A DNA stretch of 64,000 nt from Nitrincola salilacus (GCF_046271865.1 NZ_CP176580.1:4092001-4156000), one strand, 5' to 3'. Counted from the stretch's first letter, positions 49,575 to 59,381 are shown. Notes: generated from the sequence alone by a model not told the origin. A program made the numbers and translations.

Positions 49575-50006
49575 CTAGTGCTTGTGCGGAAGGTTCTGCC
49601 CGGTGTGTAGCTCTTTATGCAAAAGAGCCATCAATTCAGCCTCAGGACGACCGATTCCACAGCTTTTCACAAGATCATCAACACCCGCACCCATCTCCAT
49701 CAAACGTGCCGCTTGATTGTAGGCCATCACACCGGGATCCCGGTTTTCCAGCTCCTGCTGTTTATCGACCGTCAGATTGAGTTTATGTTCCACGGCAACC
49801 AGACGCTTCCCCATTCCGATGGAGCTGTTGGTCATCACGTGAATTTCATTTCTCAACACATTGATCAACGCACGAAAGCGTCGCTCCTGGCGATTCAGCC
49901 TTACAAATACATAGACTGCCGTCAAACTGGACACAACAGACAGAACTGCAAATACAACCAGTATCAATGTCAGGTATTCACTCACAGAAGCATCCAAATA
50001 AGTCAT
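49575..50006 (-). CDS. DUF2802 membrane protein of the flagellar/chemotaxis cluster
   Basis: 143 residues: one membrane helix near the N-terminus (about 11-34), a basic/coiled-coil stretch (36-90), and a C-terminal helical DUF2802 domain (YNQAARLMEMGAGVDDLVKSCGIGRPEAELMALLHK). The homologue follows cheW at the end of the Pseudomonas flagellar cluster; its function is not established. The GIGRPEAELM segment looks like a small DNA- or protein-binding helical motif. Confidence 0.8.
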   Translation of the reverse strand: MTYLDASVSEYLTLILVVFAVLSVVSSLTAVYVFVRLNRQERRFRALINVLRNEIHVMTNSSIGMGKRLVAVEHKLNLTVDKQQELENRDPGVMAYNQAARLMEMGAGVDDLVKSCGIGRPEAELMALLHKELHTGQNLPHKH

Positions 50007-50072
50007 AGACTGCCTTTAACCCGTGCCGGGAGAGTGCCAAAAATTCGCACCCTCTGCGTGGTGACAAGGAGA

Positions 50073-50900
50073 TCAGATTATCATCAATTCAAACTCGCCG
50101 ACCAACTGATCGATGTCAAGGATCGCGCAACGTTCAGGCATATAGGTTCCCAACAACCAGGCGCGGGCCTCTTTATTGGAGTTGAAGTTTATACTCTTGC
50201 GAGGAATATTGATGGACTTGACCAACTCATCACAAGCCAGCGCCCAGTCACGCCCACTGAGAATAATAATATCGGAATAGCTGGTTTTTTCGACCGAGTA
50301 GGCATCGGGGATAACCCACCGAGCCGTATCGACTACAGTTGTGCGATCATGCTGAGGCCCGAATCTACCCAGTATCCAGTCATGATGCATCTCGATACTC
50401 ATCGATACCGTTGTTATATGCACCGCGCCATCGATGTAATCCACTGGAATCGCAAGATTCAAACCATGCACTCTGACCAACACACACTTCATCATGCTCT
50501 CATATTCCTGAGCATAGATATCAACCGATTCGCTGGCCAGCGCCTGACTTTCGGTCACTGGTACAACTGGCTCCTGCGGCCATTCATCCGCTATCGACTG
50601 TTCATCATGAACCAGCTCCGGTTCTTCAACCACTACCTCAACCTGGGGCTCAACCATATCAACGACTTCAATCGTTTCAATCGCTTCAACAACAGGTTTT
50701 TGATCAGCAAGACTCTCTTCAATATTCAGCGAATCTTCATCCGAACAATCTGGAGCGATTTCGGATTCGGTCAATGGAACCACTTCATCCATCTGTTCGA
50801 ACTCAGCATCAAACTCAGACGGCAACTCATCCGAACTTGCCGATGGATCAGCGAGCAATGCCTCCAAGTATTCATAAACAACACGTTTCTGATCAGCCAT
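50073..50900 (-). CDS. parP: ParP-like protein with CheW/AIF domain
   Basis: 275 residues. The N-terminal half (15-130) is acidic and low-complexity (Glu, Val, Asp); the C-terminal ~140 residues form a CheW-like fold (MKCVLVRVHGLNLAIPVDYID..., ILGRFGPQHDRTTVVDTARWVIP). Gene position directly after parC equals ParP, which in Vibrio and Pseudomonas anchors chemotaxis arrays at the pole by contacting ParC, MCPs and CheA. It could in principle substitute for CheW, since no stand-alone cheW follows. ATG 50900; 3 nt after parC. Confidence 0.8.
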   Translation of the reverse strand: MADQKRVVYEYLEALLADPSASSDELPSEFDAEFEQMDEVVPLTESEIAPDCSDEDSLNIEESLADQKPVVEAIETIEVVDMVEPQVEVVVEEPELVHDEQSIADEWPQEPVVPVTESQALASESVDIYAQEYESMMKCVLVRVHGLNLAIPVDYIDGAVHITTVSMSIEMHHDWILGRFGPQHDRTTVVDTARWVIPDAYSVEKTSYSDIIILSGRDWALACDELVKSINIPRKSINFNSNKEARAWLLGTYMPERCAILDIDQLVGEFELMII

Positions 50901-50903
50901 AGG

Positions 50904-51680
50904 TTACTCCTGCTTACACCGCTCCAGAAGACCTCTGAGCAGACGCGCATAGGCATGCACGCCACGGCTACCTGCATCCAGGGATGAAGGCACCAGCCCC
51001 TTGAGACTGGCATTCCTGAACTTTGTATCGACAGGTACGACCGCGCTGGAAACAGCATCCGGGTATAGCCTGTACAGCTCACGCAGACTGGTAACAGAAG
51101 CCTGAGTGCGTCGATCATAAAAAGTCGGCAATATCGTATATCCCAGTTTGTTTTTTCTGGCGCGATTGATCATCTCAATCGTTCTCACCATCCGCTCCAA
51201 CCCTTTCAATGCCAGGAACTCTGTCTGAACAGGAACTAACAGATGCGTACAGGCAGCCAGCGCATTGACCATCAGCACCCCCAGAACAGGCGGGCTATCG
51301 ATGAGGACATAATCATACTCGTCTCGCACGAGCTTCAAAGCCTTGGATACCTGAAGACCCAAACCTTCCTTACCTACCGCCTTACGCTCCAGCGTTGCCA
51401 AGGCAGTTGAGGCTGGCATGATATCGATGCTTTCATGAGAGCTGTGCTGAATCAACCCTCTTACCAGAGGGGTGCTAAGTTCGACCCGTTCAAACAGATC
51501 ATAAACGCTTTCATCCAACTCATCCGGATCAAGTCTGAAGTAGCTGGTCAGCGAACCATGAGGGTCAAGGTCAACCAGGAGTACTCGGTACCCGACTTCA
51601 GCCAGAAGCCCGGCAAGTGTTACAACCGTCGTGGTTTTACCAACCCCGCCTTTTTGATTTGCAACTGCCCATACCTGCAT
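50904..51680 (-). CDS. parC: ParC, ParA-like ATPase positioning chemotaxis arrays
   Basis: 258 residues with deviant Walker A KGGVGKTTT (10-18), the second motif DLDPHGSLTSYF and DYVLIDSPPVLG. A ParA/MinD-type ATPase; in this genetic setting it recruits chemotaxis proteins to the flagellated pole. In Pseudomonas motC-motD lie between cheB and this gene; here it starts 51 nt after cheB. Confidence 0.88.
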   Translation of the reverse strand: MQVWAVANQKGGVGKTTTVVTLAGLLAEVGYRVLLVDLDPHGSLTSYFRLDPDELDESVYDLFERVELSTPLVRGLIQHSSHESIDIMPASTALATLERKAVGKEGLGLQVSKALKLVRDEYDYVLIDSPPVLGVLMVNALAACTHLLVPVQTEFLALKGLERMVRTIEMINRARKNKLGYTILPTFYDRRTQASVTSLRELYRLYPDAVSSAVVPVDTKFRNASLKGLVPSSLDAGSRGVHAYARLLRGLLERCKQE

Positions 51681-51731
51681 AGTAATTTCCCTGAGGATTG
51701 TCCGAGTATGTCTGCAAAAACGACACCAGTT

Positions 51732-52913
51732 TTAGCGCTGCTTACCAGCCAGCAGATCACTGATATCATCAAGATCCAGAATAGCATCCGCCAGACCGGC
51801 GTTTACCACTGCCTGTGGCATGCCATAGATAGTGCAAGTCTCCTTACTTTGTGCCCACATGGTAGAGCCAGCCTGTTTGAGGAGTCGAGCTCCATCACAA
51901 CCATCGGCCCCCATGCCAGTCAAAATAACACCCAGGGCACCGGAGCCGTATGTTTTGGCAACAGAAGCATAAGTGACATCAGCACTTGGCTTATAGGTCA
52001 ACCGCTCATCTCCCGCCAGTATTTTCACCCTGCCGGTCTGACGCGGATCAATCATCATCTGCATCCCTCCCGGACAAAGTAGCGCCAGACCCGGCTCAAG
52101 GCGATCATTGTCTTCTGCCTCCTTAACCCTGATCCGCGACTGTTGATCCAACCTCTCTGCAAAGACCTTGGTAAAAGTCTTTGGCATATGTTGCACCAGT
52201 AGAATCGGATAAGGAAAGGTAGCAGGTAGCGCCGTGATGATTTTTTGCAAAGCCGCAGGACCACCTGTAGAAGAGGCAATAACAACCAGCCTGCACTCAG
52301 GCATTCGCACTCTGGACGCAGACGTTGCCGCCCCTCTGGTATCGGCCGCAGGCCGAGCCGTCAGACCTGATGCAGTTGCGCTGCGGGTTTCGGTTGCTCG
52401 GGCTGCCGGCTGCTGCGTTGTATCGGCCTTAGGCCGCTGAGGGCGAAAAACCATACTGGAACTGGATTGATCACTGGCAGGAGAACGCCCAAAGGGAAGT
52501 GAGGCGCGATAGCGGCGAGACTTGCCAAGCGCAACAATGCGGTCCACCAGCTCTTTCCTGAGCGTGTTGGAACGATCCATCCAAGCCCTGATATCCTTGG
52601 GTAGATAATCAACAGCCCCCGCTTCCAGCGCCTGTAGCGTAACACGCGCACCTTCATGAGTCAGAGATGAGAGCATCATTACATTGGTGGGACATTCACG
52701 CATGATAATGCGCACAGCCTCAATACCGTTGAGCTGAGGCATTTCAACATCCATTGTAATAACATCAGGCTTAAGTAAACGTGCTTTCTCAACAGCTTCC
52801 TTGCCGTTGACAGCCGTACCTACAACCTGAATTCGACCATCATCCTTCAGAGTTTCTTCGATACGATTACGAAAAAACCCTGAGTCATCAACGATCAGTA
52901 CAGTTACTGCCAT
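51732..52913 (-). CDS. cheB: Chemotaxis methylesterase/deamidase CheB
   Basis: 393 residues: a receiver (1-120; Asp55 in MDVEMPQ), an extended Ala/Arg/Thr-rich linker (about 140-205, longer than usual) and a methylesterase domain with Ser in ASSTGGP, His in VQHMP and Asp in TGMGADG. Removes methyl groups from MCPs for adaptation. 27 nt after cheA. Confidence 0.96.
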   Translation of the reverse strand: MAVTVLIVDDSGFFRNRIEETLKDDGRIQVVGTAVNGKEAVEKARLLKPDVITMDVEMPQLNGIEAVRIIMRECPTNVMMLSSLTHEGARVTLQALEAGAVDYLPKDIRAWMDRSNTLRKELVDRIVALGKSRRYRASLPFGRSPASDQSSSSMVFRPQRPKADTTQQPAARATETRSATASGLTARPAADTRGAATSASRVRMPECRLVVIASSTGGPAALQKIITALPATFPYPILLVQHMPKTFTKVFAERLDQQSRIRVKEAEDNDRLEPGLALLCPGGMQMMIDPRQTGRVKILAGDERLTYKPSADVTYASVAKTYGSGALGVILTGMGADGCDGARLLKQAGSTMWAQSKETCTIYGMPQAVVNAGLADAILDLDDISDLLAGKQR

Positions 52914-52940
52914 AGTGTTTCCGTCAACAGCGGTACCGGA

Positions 52941-55028
52941 TCAGGTTGACGCATAGCGTTTCAGAAGATTCGGTATATCGATAATGAGTGCAATACGACC
53001 ATCACCTGTAATAGTCGCACCAGAGAGACCCTGCGTACCATGCAGAATCGAACCAAGAGGCTTGATCACCACCTCTTCCTGCCCGACCAGTTGATCCACA
53101 ACAAAACCCACACGTGCAGTACCGACAGAGACAATAACCACGTGCCCCTGATCAGGCAGAGCTTCATTTTCACAACCCTTGACCATCCAGCGTTTCAGAT
53201 GGAAAAGTGGTAACGCTTGATCACGAACAATAATCACCTGCTGACCATCAACAATATTGGTTTTGGTCAGATCAAGATTGAATATTTCATTTACGTTAAC
53301 CAGCGGCAGAGCAAAGGCCTGATTTTCCAGCACAACCATCAGTGTCGGCATGATAGCCAACGTGAGCGGTACCTGAATTGCAATCTGCGTACCCTGCCCC
53401 AGAATCGAATCGATCCCGAGAGTACCGTTCAACTGTGTAATTTTGGTCTTGACCACATCCATGCCAACACCACGACCGGATACGTCGGATATTTCTGTTT
53501 TGGTCGAGAAGCCAGCATGGAAAATCAGGTGGAAGCATTCTTGATCCGACAGACGCGCGGCCGACTCGGCATCCAGCATGCCTCGCTTGATCGCCAAAGT
53601 ACGCAGTTTCTCCGGATCCATTCCCGAACCATCATCTCTGATGATCAGCAGTATGTGATCGCCTTCCTGCTCGGCTGACAACAGAACATGCCCCTCTCTG
53701 GGCTTGCCCATACGCTCGCGCTCATCCGGATCTTCGATGCCATGGTCTACGGCATTGCGCACCAGATGTATCAGGGGATCTGCCAGCGCTTCAACCAGGT
53801 TTTTATCCAGATCGGTCTCTTCGCCGCGTAACTCAAGGCGTATCTCTTTATTAAGACTGCGAGACAGATCACGTATAAGACGCGGAAAGCGGCCAAACAC
53901 CTTTTTAACGGGCTGCATACGCGTTTTCATGACGGAGCTCTGCAGATCTGCAGTCACCATATCCAGCGTACCCAGCGCTTTACCCATGTCCTCGTTTTCA
54001 GCAGCACCACCCAGGCGCACCAGACGATTCCTGACAAGCACCAGCTCACCGACCATATTCATGATCTTATCCAGCAATGCCGTGTCAACACGGACATTAC
54101 TTTCTTGCACGACCTTCTGCGGTGCTCGACTTGCAACCTCGACAGCTGGGATATCCGACTCGTAATCGTCCTGCGGCGGTTTCTGTGGCGCAGGTTTCTT
54201 CGGAACTGCGGGTGCCGCAACCTTTACAGGTTCAGCACTAACCGAACTTGCCTGCTCACCATTCGAATCTGCCCCCCCAAGAAAAGCAAACGCCCCCTTA
54301 CCCTGAGACTGCAAATCATCCAGCAGGGACTCGAACTCATCATCAGTAATCTCATCACCAGCGCCAGAGGCTGCAGGCGATGGTGCCTCAATCGGTTTCG
54401 AAACGCCCGGCGCACCCTTCGCTCCATGCAACTCGTCCAGGAGAGCATCAAACTCATCTTCAGTGATTAAATCATCATCTGCAGCCGATGTCTCAGCACT
54501 GCTGTGACTGACTGCCAGATCACTGAGCAGCATATCAAACTCATCATTCGGCGTATTTGGATTCGCAGCAACAGGCTGCTCCACCGCCGCAGCGGGTGCC
54601 GACTGCACAGGAGCCGTCGGAACAGCAGCCTGAGGAACATCTCCAGTGGTATAGGCCGTCAATCTCGCCATCAGCTCATTTGATGCGGGAGTCGGCTCAA
54701 CACCATTTCGTACATTATCAAACATCACATTAACGGCATCGAGTGCCTGCAGCACGGCATCCATCAGCTCAGGTGTTATTTTGATATCACCATTACGCAG
54801 GAGGTCAAACAGATTTTCTGCCTTGTGACAGCAATCCACCATAGAATTAAGCTGCAAAAAACCGGCACCACCCTTGACGGTATGAAAGCCCCTGAATATC
54901 GCATTCAGAAGGTCTTTGTCGTCAGGACGCTGCTCCAATTCAACCAACTGCTCTGACAGCAGCTCCAGGATCTCACCCGCTTCAACGAGGAAATCTTCCA
55001 GAATTTCCTGATCAACATCCAAACTCAT
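52941..55028 (-). CDS. cheA: Chemotaxis histidine kinase CheA
   Basis: 695 residues. Hpt domain with phospho-acceptor His49 (GFHTVKGGAGF), a disordered linker (130-300) instead of an obvious folded P2 domain, dimerisation (about 305-370), ATPase (HLVRNAVDHGIEDP, GRGVGMDVV) and a C-terminal CheW-like domain (about 555-695). The linker carries three copies of an acidic motif, D-E-F-D/E-x-L-L-x-D/E-L, at 161-171, 190-200 and 229-239, similar to the CheZ C-terminus. 15 nt after cheZ. Confidence 0.97.
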   Translation of the reverse strand: MSLDVDQEILEDFLVEAGEILELLSEQLVELEQRPDDKDLLNAIFRGFHTVKGGAGFLQLNSMVDCCHKAENLFDLLRNGDIKITPELMDAVLQALDAVNVMFDNVRNGVEPTPASNELMARLTAYTTGDVPQAAVPTAPVQSAPAAAVEQPVAANPNTPNDEFDMLLSDLAVSHSSAETSAADDDLITEDEFDALLDELHGAKGAPGVSKPIEAPSPAASGAGDEITDDEFESLLDDLQSQGKGAFAFLGGADSNGEQASSVSAEPVKVAAPAVPKKPAPQKPPQDDYESDIPAVEVASRAPQKVVQESNVRVDTALLDKIMNMVGELVLVRNRLVRLGGAAENEDMGKALGTLDMVTADLQSSVMKTRMQPVKKVFGRFPRLIRDLSRSLNKEIRLELRGEETDLDKNLVEALADPLIHLVRNAVDHGIEDPDERERMGKPREGHVLLSAEQEGDHILLIIRDDGSGMDPEKLRTLAIKRGMLDAESAARLSDQECFHLIFHAGFSTKTEISDVSGRGVGMDVVKTKITQLNGTLGIDSILGQGTQIAIQVPLTLAIMPTLMVVLENQAFALPLVNVNEIFNLDLTKTNIVDGQQVIIVRDQALPLFHLKRWMVKGCENEALPDQGHVVIVSVGTARVGFVVDQLVGQEEVVIKPLGSILHGTQGLSGATITGDGRIALIIDIPNLLKRYAST

Positions 55029-55043
55029 ATCGTGATCCCCTCA

Positions 55044-55847
55044 TCAAAAACCCAGACTCGACAGCAACTCATCCACATCATCCTGATTACTGACCGCTCC
55101 CGCCTCTTTTTTCTTAAGCTGCGGCCCCTGTGCCGCAATGGCATCGGCGGTTTCAGGCTGCTCAGATTCATCTGCTGTCGTATCAACATCGATCCCTCTT
55201 AGTCGCTCAACCTTAGAGGACATCTCCATCAATTTAACCAGTTGTTTTTCAACCTGCGTCATCAGGTTGATGACACGGCGTATAAGCTGCCCCGTAATAT
55301 CCTGAACACTCTGTGAGACCAGAATGTCTGTCAGGACATTACGCAGCTCTTCAATCGTTTTCTCTGATTCGTTTTTGACGGAACAAGTACGGTCATAAAC
55401 ACCAGCGAGACCTTTAAACTCTCCCTCCAACTGCCCGACCAGCATCAGAAGATCGCGAAAGCGCTCACTCTGATTGTCCAGACGGTCGACCAGACTCAGA
55501 GAGCGATCCACTCGATCCATTGTTTCATGTGAGTTTTTGTCTGTCAGCTCAATAACATAAGCCAGACGGTCAGAGGCGTCCGTCATGGATGGGATGCTCT
55601 TACCCATATCATCAACAATCTTCTCATCAATATCGGATGAGAAAGATTTGATAGCTTCATGAAGACCACGGGTGAGATGCCCGACTTCATTGTAAAAGAC
55701 CTGATGTCTGGCTTGCTGCAACTCATTGATCAGCTCAACTGCCTTAAACAGATCACCTGAATCGAGCGTTGTGACAAGCTCCTGGGCTTTTACCTTCAGA
55801 AGCTCTTCCAAGCCCTCAAACTCAAGGACGGAGAGATTTTTTATCAT
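55044..55847 (-). CDS. cheZ: CheY-P phosphatase CheZ
   Basis: 267 residues, largely helical, with the catalytic region SVQDITGQLIRRVINLM (the conserved Asp and Gln present) and a C-terminal CheY-binding peptide QDDVDELLSSLGF after a flexible linker. ATG start. Between cheY and cheA, as in Pseudomonas. Confidence 0.95.
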   Translation of the reverse strand: MIKNLSVLEFEGLEELLKVKAQELVTTLDSGDLFKAVELINELQQARHQVFYNEVGHLTRGLHEAIKSFSSDIDEKIVDDMGKSIPSMTDASDRLAYVIELTDKNSHETMDRVDRSLSLVDRLDNQSERFRDLLMLVGQLEGEFKGLAGVYDRTCSVKNESEKTIEELRNVLTDILVSQSVQDITGQLIRRVINLMTQVEKQLVKLMEMSSKVERLRGIDVDTTADESEQPETADAIAAQGPQLKKKEAGAVSNQDDVDELLSSLGF

Positions 55848-55871
55848 AATTAGAACTCTCTATACGGGTGA

Positions 55872-56255
55872 TCAGCCAATACGCTCGAAAATCTTCTCAA
55901 TCTTCTCTTTAAGTACAACAGCCGTAAAAGGCTTGATCACGTAACCATTAACCCCAGCCTGAGCTGCAGCAATGATCTGCTCCTTTTTAGCCTCCGCCGT
56001 CACCATCAAAACTGGAATATGTGACAGATTGGGATCAGCACGAACCGCTTTGAGGAGATCGATTCCGGTCATACCCGGCATGTTCCAATCGGTGATCAGA
56101 AAATCGATTCGTCCCTGCTGCAAAATTGGAAGCGCTGTTTTGCCATCATCAGCCTCATCCACATTTGTGAAGCCCAGGTCCCGCAGCAGATTTTTGATAA
56201 TGCGCCTCATCGTAGAGAAGTCATCTACAACAAGTATTTTTATGTCTTTTTTCAA
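55872..56255 (-). CDS. cheY: Chemotaxis response regulator CheY
   Basis: 127 residues from TTG 56255, chosen because GGGGGT lies 7 nt upstream and gives KKDIKILVVDDFSTMRR; longer starts at 56264 (GTG) and 56276 (TTG) are possible but overlap or precede that ribosome-binding site. Phospho-acceptor Asp56 in LITDWNMPG, Thr in MVTAEAK, Lys in VIKPF. Binds the flagellar switch FliM. Downstream of fliA. Confidence 0.96.
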   Translation of the reverse strand: MKKDIKILVVDDFSTMRRIIKNLLRDLGFTNVDEADDGKTALPILQQGRIDFLITDWNMPGMTGIDLLKAVRADPNLSHIPVLMVTAEAKKEQIIAAAQAGVNGYVIKPFTAVVLKEKIEKIFERIG

Positions 56256-56342
56256 GACACTCACCCCCACATTCAAACACTATCGAATCAGACTATAACA
56301 TCCAATACTAATCACGCTTGCATGTAATAACAAATAAAATAG

Positions 56343-57053
56343 TTAATGCCATTCACGCAAACGACTTTTCAAACGCAACGCAGCCTGAGTGTGAATCTGA
56401 CTGACCCTGGATTCACTGACGCCCAATATGCTGCCGATCTCCTTCAGATTAAGCTCTTCGTCGTAATATAACGCCAATACCAGCCTTTCACGCTCAGGCA
56501 GGTTACTGATCGCATCCGCCAGAGCCTGGCGAAAATTACCCTCCTGAAGCTGCATCATCGGCCCGGGATCATCTCCCTCGAACTGCATGCCGGTACTGTC
56601 ATCATCCCCATGAGCCAGCTCATCAATACTGAACAGCCGGCTATCCAGAGAGTCCTGCAAGAGGGCATGATACTCGGTAACGGAAACGCCCAGTTCGGCC
56701 GCCACCTCCGCATCGCTGGCATCGCGCCCGAGCCTGGCCTCAATCTGATGTATCGCCTCCGTCACCCTGCGCCCATTGCGATGCACTGAGCGCGGCGTCC
56801 AGTCTCCACGACGCACTTCATCTATGATTGAGCCACGAATTCTGATCCCGGCGTAGGTCTCGAAGCTCGCCCCTTTACCGGGGTCGAACTTTCTGGCCGC
56901 TTCCAGCAGACCAATCATGCCCGCCTGAACCAGATCATCCAGGATTACATTGGCAGGCAAGCGCGCCATCAGATGATGGGCGATGCGTTTTACCAGAGGG
57001 GCATACTGATCAATCAGTTCGTGAGCCGATGTAAACTGCAGCTGATTGTACAT
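56343..57053 (-). CDS. fliA: Flagellar sigma factor sigma-28
   Basis: 236 residues with regions 2 (LVKRIAHHLMARLPANVILDDLVQAGMIGLLEAARKFDP...FETYAGIRIRGSIIDEVRRGDW), 3 and 4 (LPERERLVLALYYDEELNLKEIGSILGVSESRVSQIHTQA). Directs late flagellar and chemotaxis genes. 25 nt after fleN. I did not find a convincing sigma-28 site before cheY. Confidence 0.96.
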   Translation of the reverse strand: MYNQLQFTSAHELIDQYAPLVKRIAHHLMARLPANVILDDLVQAGMIGLLEAARKFDPGKGASFETYAGIRIRGSIIDEVRRGDWTPRSVHRNGRRVTEAIHQIEARLGRDASDAEVAAELGVSVTEYHALLQDSLDSRLFSIDELAHGDDDSTGMQFEGDDPGPMMQLQEGNFRQALADAISNLPERERLVLALYYDEELNLKEIGSILGVSESRVSQIHTQAALRLKSRLREWH

Positions 57054-57078
57054 ACCGCTTCTTCGTCAGCGCTAAAAC

Positions 57079-57894
57079 TCAACCCTTGTTTACCAGTCGT
57101 TCGACAAAGAACTCCAGGTGACCTCGGGGGCTATTCTGTACAGGCCACTCATCCACCTTGTTTGCCAACTGCCGATAGGCCAATGCCGACTTACAATTAG
57201 GAAAGGCTTTCATAACAGCCTTTTGCTTCTGCACAGCCTTTCTTATCGACTCATCATAAGGTATTGAGCCAACGTATTGAAGCGTAACATCAAGAAAGCG
57301 ATCCGTCACTGTCAACAACTTGCTGAACATGTTCCGACCCTCGGTTTCAGCACGCACCATATTGGCCAGCACACGAAAGCGAGTCATCTGATAATCACGA
57401 TTAAGAAGCTTGATGAGTGCATACGCATCGGTAATGGAGGTTGGTTCATCACAAACCACAACAAGCACCTCTTGAGCCGCCCTGACAAAACTGACAACAG
57501 ACTCGGAGATACCTGCCGCGGTGTCAACGATCAACACATCCATCTGGTCAGAGATATCATTGAAAGCATGAATCAACTCGGCATGCTCATGCACACTCAG
57601 CGCAGTCATCTCCTGAGTCCCGGAAGATGCCGGTACTATCCACAGGTTTTCTGCAGCCTCTACCAGCACCTCCAGCAACGAACATTCTCCGGATAAAACA
57701 TTGGAGATATTCTTCTTGGGACGAAGCCCCAGCAGCACATCCACATTGGCCAGCCCAAGGTCCGCATCCATCAACACCACCCGCCGCCCCATTTCACTGA
57801 GAGCGACAGACAGATTCACTGACACATTGGTTTTACCAACACCGCCTTTGCCACCAGTGACAGCGATAACCTTGACGGGATGCGTACGCTTCAT
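57079..57894 (-). CDS. fleN: FleN/FlhG, ParA-type regulator of flagellar number
   Basis: 271 residues from ATG 57894 (a TTG two codons upstream is the alternative). KGGVGKTNVSVNLSVAL deviant Walker A, DADLGLANVDVLLGL and VDTAAGISESVVSF. In Pseudomonas FleN binds FleQ and keeps flagellar number at one. Partner of FlhF, which is 18 nt upstream. The pair implies a polar flagellum. Confidence 0.94.
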   Translation of the reverse strand: MKRTHPVKVIAVTGGKGGVGKTNVSVNLSVALSEMGRRVVLMDADLGLANVDVLLGLRPKKNISNVLSGECSLLEVLVEAAENLWIVPASSGTQEMTALSVHEHAELIHAFNDISDQMDVLIVDTAAGISESVVSFVRAAQEVLVVVCDEPTSITDAYALIKLLNRDYQMTRFRVLANMVRAETEGRNMFSKLLTVTDRFLDVTLQYVGSIPYDESIRKAVQKQKAVMKAFPNCKSALAYRQLANKVDEWPVQNSPRGHLEFFVERLVNKG

Positions 57895-57912
57895 AATCAA
57901 TTCTCTGGCACC

Positions 57913-59340
57913 TTAGCCCGCCTGAAAGAAGCGGCCATCCTCATCCGAATCCCGGGAGCGTTCATTATCACGCTGCGAAGTTACAACGGCACGACTGACC
58001 AGATCACGGCGCTGAGCCACGACAATATCGTCCGGTATCCGCTGACCGTCTGTGACATACGCCACAGGCAGTTGCTTTTCTATTGCAATTGTCAGGGCCT
58101 CACCGAGACTTCCAGACTCATCCATTTTGCTCAGAACACAGCCATTGAGCCCCAACTCTTTATAAGTCTCATAGGCACTTTCAAGAAGCTGTCGCTGACT
58201 GGAGCAGGAGAGTACCAGCAGTTTTTTCAATCGCATTGAGACCGAAGACAGCGACTCCATCTGCTGTTGACCGGCCGGGTCGCGTGCATTCATACCCGCC
58301 GTATCAATCAATACAAGACGCTTCCCGCGCAAAGAGGTCAATACCTCTTCCAGATTATGGTTCTCATCAACCACTCTAACCGGCACATCAAGAATACGAC
58401 CAAAAGTTCTCAGCTGCTCATGAGCCGCTATGCGATAACAATCGGTAGTCACCAACGCCAGACTTGAACTGCCGTGTTGAAGTACATATCGAGCCGCCAG
58501 CTTGCCGATAGTCGTCGTTTTCCCGACACCCGTCGGACCGACAAATGCCACCATACCACCTCGCGCGATAAACTCTTCACCCACCACAGGAATAGCCTCT
58601 GCAAGCTTTCCAAGAGAATTGCGCCAAGCCTTATCCACCGGGAGATCCGGCTCGATACCCGCCATCAGATGCTGCACAAGACGGCGACCAAGACCGATTT
58701 TTTCCAATCGCCCACCGATGCGAGCAGCCTGAGCATTTTCAAACACGGGCTGATCCGTGGAAGCTGGTGAAGCGGTCGACTGGACCACTTGCCGTTCAAG
58801 CAGAGCACGCAGCTGATGAATCTCCTGCTGCATTGTTTTCATCATCTGCTGAGACTCCTGGCGCGCAGACGAGAGCACTTCATCAGCACCTGCACCATCA
58901 TAACTCGGACTCACCCGCTCCTGACGGGAAGGCTCTTTGGCTCGCTCCTTCTGCCGCTCTTTGAGCGAGTCAAGAATAAAGCGCAGATCCTCACTCTCAT
59001 CATCATCCATCTGCCGATTGGCATTCATATCCACAGGCGGCGAGGACTGCTCAGACTGCTCTCTGACCTCAGCGATACGAAACTGAGCACGCCGCAACTC
59101 CGCCTCGAGCTCTTCGTTACGCGATGGCTCCGGCCGGGCAGATTGCTTTCGCTGTAGCTGCTGCCGCGTGCGCTTCAGCTCCGTCTGCGCCAGCTCATAC
59201 TCCTGCTCCCGGGCGGCAACGACCTCTACCCCCCCGGCAACACGATGATTGGAGATGATCACGGCATCAGGGCCTATTTCGTCACGAACACGCCGCATCG
59301 CCTGGCGCATGTCAGGTGCAAAAATACGTTTAACTTTCAT
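57913..59340 (-). CDS. flhF: FlhF, SRP-type GTPase for polar flagellar placement
   Basis: 475 residues. A basic N-terminal domain (MKVKRIFAPDMRQAMRRVRDEIGPDAVIISN), a long charged, Gln/Arg-rich linker (about 60-200), then the NG GTPase with GPTGVGKTTTIGKL, DTAGM and SKMDESGSLGEAL. Sets the site of flagellar assembly at the pole. 41 nt after flhA. Confidence 0.95.
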   Translation of the reverse strand: MKVKRIFAPDMRQAMRRVRDEIGPDAVIISNHRVAGGVEVVAAREQEYELAQTELKRTRQQLQRKQSARPEPSRNEELEAELRRAQFRIAEVREQSEQSSPPVDMNANRQMDDDESEDLRFILDSLKERQKERAKEPSRQERVSPSYDGAGADEVLSSARQESQQMMKTMQQEIHQLRALLERQVVQSTASPASTDQPVFENAQAARIGGRLEKIGLGRRLVQHLMAGIEPDLPVDKAWRNSLGKLAEAIPVVGEEFIARGGMVAFVGPTGVGKTTTIGKLAARYVLQHGSSSLALVTTDCYRIAAHEQLRTFGRILDVPVRVVDENHNLEEVLTSLRGKRLVLIDTAGMNARDPAGQQQMESLSSVSMRLKKLLVLSCSSQRQLLESAYETYKELGLNGCVLSKMDESGSLGEALTIAIEKQLPVAYVTDGQRIPDDIVVAQRRDLVSRAVVTSQRDNERSRDSDEDGRFFQAG

Positions 59341-59381
59341 ACCTATTCCTTATCGGTAGCCAGCCCGAAGTTTTTTCCCTG

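Noticed and set aside
56264..56342. Sigma-28 promoter before cheY
   Set aside because: A GATTCGATAG stretch near 56280 loosely resembles the -10, but no matching -35 at proper spacing. Too weak to annotate.
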